Source: Arthrobacter woluwensis
Lineage (GTDB): Bacteria > Actinomycetota > Actinomycetes > Actinomycetales > Micrococcaceae
Assembly: GCF_900105345.1 (NCBI RefSeq)
Contig: NZ_FNSN01000003.1
Coordinates: 2,914,001-2,978,000 of the forward strand
DNA length: 64,000 bases
Direction: 5' to 3'
Shown here: piece after piece, positions 61,423 through 64,000 of the stretch
How positions within the stretch are numbered: the stretch's first letter is position 1
Layout of the letters: the number at the start of each line of letters is the position of its first letter
The notes under the pieces: generated by a model
What the model saw: the letters and a program-made list of their open reading frames with translations, nothing else
Told to the model about the DNA's origin: nothing
Databases searched by the model: none
Translations under genes and position numbers: made by a program

Positions 61423-61444
61423 ACTGACCGAACATTCTGTACTA
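61423..61444. promoter_or_regulatory. PaaR-like operator between paaA and paaZ
   Basis: Begins ACTGACCGAACATTCTGT: the left half-site ACTNACCG is exact, the right half partly kept. It resembles the site at 52826-52847 and lies in the 141-bp divergent promoter region, where one repressor could shut off both transcripts. Confidence 0.45.
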
Positions 61445-61535
61445 CTGTGGCACAGGACACACCCCTTGCGCAATGGTCCCGGAAGGGCGGGCGAGGGCAC
61501 GTCGAGAGCATCGCCGGATCACGAGAGGACCTCCC

Positions 61536-63581
61536 ATGAGCCCATTGCTGGAGAGCTACGCCGCAGGACACTGGTTCCGCGCCGACGACGCCGGGAAGCC
61601 GCTGCTGGACGCGGTCACCGGGGAGGAAGTGGCGCGAGTGTCCACCACGGGCCTCGACTACGCCGCGATGGTGCGCCATGCCCGGGACGTCGGCGGACCG
61701 GCCGTGCGGCGGCTGACCTTCCACGAACGGGCCCTCCTCCTCAAGGAGCTGGCCCTCCACCTGGGCGGACTCAAGGACGAGTTCTACGCCCTCTCCTTCC
61801 GCACCGGCGCCACGAAGCGCGACTCCTTCGTGGACATCGACGGCGGCATCGGCACCCTCTTCTCCTACGCGAGCAAGGGCCGCCGCGAACTGCCCAATGA
61901 CACGGTGATGCTCGACGGCGGCGTGGAGCCCCTGAGCCGCAACGGCACCTTCGTGGGCCAGCACCTCTACACCTCGCGGACCGGCGTCGCGGTCCAGATC
62001 AACGCGTTCAACTTCCCCGTCTGGGGCATGCTCGAAAAGCTCGCCCCCGCGTTCCTGGCCGGTCTGCCGAGCATCGTGAAGCCGGCCAGCCAGACGTCGT
62101 ACCTGACCGAGGCCGTCGTGCGCCGGATCATCGAATCCGGCATCCTGCCCGAAGGGTCGCTCCAGCTCGTCAGCGGCTCCGCGGGCGACCTCCTCGACCA
62201 CCTCGGCGAGCAGGACTCCGTGGACTTCACCGGCTCCGCGTCCACCGCCGACCTCCTGCGCCGTCACCCGGCCGTGCTGGAACGCGGCGTCCGGCTGGGC
62301 GTGGAGGCCGACTCGCTCAACTGCTCCATCCTGGGCCTGGACGTGACGCCCGACGACCCGGAGTTCGACCTGTTCATCAAGGGGGTCGTGGCGGAGATGA
62401 CCGTCAAGGCGGGCCAGAAGTGCACCGCGATCCGCCGGGCGATCGTGCCGGAGCCCCTCGCGGACGCCGTCATCCAGGCCCTCAGCGACCGCCTGGCGAA
62501 GACCGTGGTCGGGGATCCGGCGAACGAGGCCGTGCGCATGGGCGCCCTGGCCAGCCGCGAGCAGCGCGACGAGGTCCGGAAGGCGATCGACGAGCTGCGG
62601 CGCGGGGCCGACGTCGTATTCGGCGATCCGGACCGGGTGGACACCGTCGGCGCCGACGCCGAGGCCGGCGCCTTCCTCTCCCCCGTCCTCCTGAAGGCGC
62701 GGGAGGGCGCGAGCGAGCCGCACGACGTCGAGCCCTTCGGTCCCGTGAGCACGGTGCTGACGTACCGGACGACGGAGGAGGCGATCGCGCTGGCGGCGCG
62801 CGGCAAGGGCAGTCTCGCGGCGTCGCTCGTGACGCACGATCCGCGGATCGCCCGCGACGTCACCTTGGGTCTCGCGCCCTGGCATGGCCGCGTGCTCGTC
62901 CTGGACCGCGACGACGCCGGCGAGTCGACCGGGCACGGCAGCCCCCTCCCGGTGCTGGTCCACGGCGGTCCGGGTCGCGCGGGCGGCGGCGAGGAGCTCG
63001 GCGGCATCCGTGGCGTCCTGCACCACATGCAGCGCACCGCCATCCAGGGCTCGCCCGACATGATCACCGCGATCACCGGGCGCTGGACCACCGGTTCCCG
63101 GCGCGACGTGGGCGAGGTGCACCCGTTCCGGAAGAGCCTCGCGGAACTGAAGATCGGGGACGGCATCAGCTCGGCGCCCCGCACCGTGACTCTCGCGGAC
63201 ATCGACCACTTCGCCGACTTCACCGGGGACACCTTCTACGCGCACACCGATCCGGAAGCCGCCGCGGCCAACCCGCTGTTCGGCGGGATCGTGGCGCACG
63301 GCTACCTTGTGGTGTCGCTGGCGGCCGGCCTCTTCGTGGAGCCGAACCCGGGACCGGTCCTGGCCAACTTCGGCGTGGACCACCTGCGCTTCCTGACGCC
63401 GGTCAAGGCCGGGGACTCGATCGCCGTCGACCTCACCGTCAAGCAGATCACCCCGCGCAACTCCGCCGATTACGGCGAGGTCCGCTGGGATGCCGTGGTG
63501 CGGAACCAGGACGGCGAGACCGTGGCGACCTACGACGTGCTGACCCTCGTGGCGAAGGAACTCACGCCCGCCGCCGGCTGA
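61536..63581 (+). CDS. paaZ: Bifunctional ring-opening enzyme PaaZ (681 aa)
   Basis: Oxepin-CoA hydrolase plus semialdehyde dehydrogenase. N-terminal ALDH domain: [48 protein letters not shown] and the catalytic cysteine in [15 protein letters not shown] (near residue 295). C-terminal MaoC-like hydratase domain (about 540-681): [39 protein letters not shown] and the Asp/His pair of the R-hydratase fold. Start ATG 61536 has GAGAGG upstream; earlier in-frame codons carry no domain. It is divergent from paaA and shares its operator. Confidence 0.95.
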   Translation: MSPLLESYAAGHWFRADDAGKPLLDAVTGEEVARVSTTGLDYAAMVRHARDVGGPAVRRLTFHERALLLKELALHLGGLKDEFYALSFRTGATKRDSFVDIDGGIGTLFSYASKGRRELPNDTVMLDGGVEPLSRNGTFVGQHLYTSRTGVAVQINAFNFPVWGMLEKLAPAFLAGLPSIVKPASQTSYLTEAVVRRIIESGILPEGSLQLVSGSAGDLLDHLGEQDSVDFTGSASTADLLRRHPAVLERGVRLGVEADSLNCSILGLDVTPDDPEFDLFIKGVVAEMTVKAGQKCTAIRRAIVPEPLADAVIQALSDRLAKTVVGDPANEAVRMGALASREQRDEVRKAIDELRRGADVVFGDPDRVDTVGADAEAGAFLSPVLLKAREGASEPHDVEPFGPVSTVLTYRTTEEAIALAARGKGSLAASLVTHDPRIARDVTLGLAPWHGRVLVLDRDDAGESTGHGSPLPVLVHGGPGRAGGGEELGGIRGVLHHMQRTAIQGSPDMITAITGRWTTGSRRDVGEVHPFRKSLAELKIGDGISSAPRTVTLADIDHFADFTGDTFYAHTDPEAAAANPLFGGIVAHGYLVVSLAAGLFVEPNPGPVLANFGVDHLRFLTPVKAGDSIAVDLTVKQITPRNSADYGEVRWDAVVRNQDGETVATYDVLTLVAKELTPAAG

Positions 63582-63606
63582 CGCGGCACCGTGGGAAGAT
63601 GTTCCG

Positions 63607-64000
63607 ATGCGCACCCAGGACACCCTCGAGGAGAGGACCCAAGAGAAGGGGGCCGCGGACGGGAAACCGGCGGCCCGCGAGCCCTACACCCTAGACCGGC
63701 TCCTGGATGTGGCGGTGCGGGTCTTCACGGAGCGCGGCTACGACGGCACGAGCTTCCAGCACCTCTCCCAGGCCTCCGGGCTCTCGAAGTCCTCGATCTA
63801 CCACCACATCGAGGGCAAGGAACATCTGCTCCGGCTGGGCCTGGAGAGGGCGCTCGAACCACTCATGGCCACGATCGCCGAGCCGGAGGCCACCACCGGC
63901 CCGGCGATCGACCGGCTGCGCTTCCTGATCCGCCGGAACATCGAGATCCTCACGGAGCGGCTCCCCTACGTGACGCTCCTCCTCAACGTGCACGGCAACA
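63607..64000 (+). CDS. TetR-family regulator, N-terminal part (runs off the right edge)
   Basis: 131 codons are visible and the frame continues past the window. Helix-turn-helix [53 protein letters not shown] (residues about 27-79), then the start of a helical ligand domain ([27 protein letters not shown]). It resembles the TetR at 52887 and follows paaZ by 25 bases, possibly cotranscribed. It is a good candidate for the cluster repressor (PaaR). GGGAAG is about eight bases before the ATG. Confidence 0.82.
   Translation, partial: MRTQDTLEERTQEKGAADGKPAAREPYTLDRLLDVAVRVFTERGYDGTSFQHLSQASGLSKSSIYHHIEGKEHLLRLGLERALEPLMATIAEPEATTGPAIDRLRFLIRRNIEILTERLPYVTLLLNVHGN

Overview
The window comes from a high-GC Gram-positive actinobacterium, most likely Arthrobacter or a close relative in the Micrococcaceae. 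The evidence is: background GC near 70% by eye; several TANNNT-N6-ATG/GTG leaderless promoters; an Rpf-like transglycosylase; an M. tuberculosis-like lpdA/PNP/phosphomutase group; the pth-rplY-prs-glmU block followed by a TetR gene; and a mycothiol-type maleylpyruvate isomerase fold protein. No rRNA, CRISPR array, integrase or transposase was seen. One tRNA (Gln) is present.

Layout. 0-3.5 kb: the start of an MHS-type transporter, an alpha/beta hydrolase and a DUF2087 gene; between the last two sits an AT-richer two-gene cassette flanked by 137-bp direct repeats. 3.5-8.8 kb: quinone reductase LpdA, then a nucleoside-salvage run (purine nucleoside phosphorylase, phosphosugar mutase, DeoC). 8.8-20.6 kb: housekeeping genes (mfd, rpf, an ABC-F ATPase, NhaA, SufS/SufU). 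20.6-46.4 kb: an exopolysaccharide locus with GDP-fucose synthesis (gmd, fcl), a nine-gene minus-strand operon (initiating sugar phosphate transferase, TagD-like cytidylyltransferase, TagA/WecG-like transferase, flippase, co-polymerase, polymerase, a 1201-residue secreted PKD/LamG protein, a glycosyltransferase and a glycerophosphodiesterase lipoprotein), plus a CDP-alcohol phosphotransferase and a secreted beta-helix protein. It ends with two tandem large LuxR-type ATPase regulators. 46.5-52.8 kb: pth, rplY, prs, glmU, tRNA-Gln, a TetR gene and a thioesterase; between the last two lies a second AT-richer insert carrying a broken RelA/SpoT-like gene, flanked by 18-bp direct repeats. 52.8-64 kb: a complete phenylacetyl-CoA catabolic cluster (paaABCDE, paaJ, paaF, paaH, paaI, paaG, divergent paaZ) with two TetR genes and two PaaR-like operator sites; the phenylacetate-CoA ligase gene is not in the window.

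How the genes work together. In the EPS locus the transferase loads undecaprenyl phosphate, GT4/GT26 enzymes extend it, Wzx flips it and Wzy/Wzz polymerise it. The TagD-like, CDP-alcohol and GDPD genes hint at an alcohol-phosphate decoration. Related ACTAC-type motifs precede both gmd and the transferase operon, and the neighbouring LuxR pair is the obvious candidate to bind them. In the paa cluster, PaaABC(D)E epoxidises phenylacetyl-CoA, PaaG isomerises it, PaaZ opens the ring, PaaJ/F/H carry out beta-oxidation and PaaI rescues CoA.

The most unusual content is the pair of small, AT-richer, integrase-less inserts. Each is flanked by a direct copy of the gene end it entered, so both neighbours keep intact ends. 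The first carries a secreted four-cysteine protein of unknown function with a small PLDc_N-like membrane protein, possibly a toxin/immunity-type pair. The second carries a decayed alarmone-synthetase-like gene and an intact 75-residue partner.
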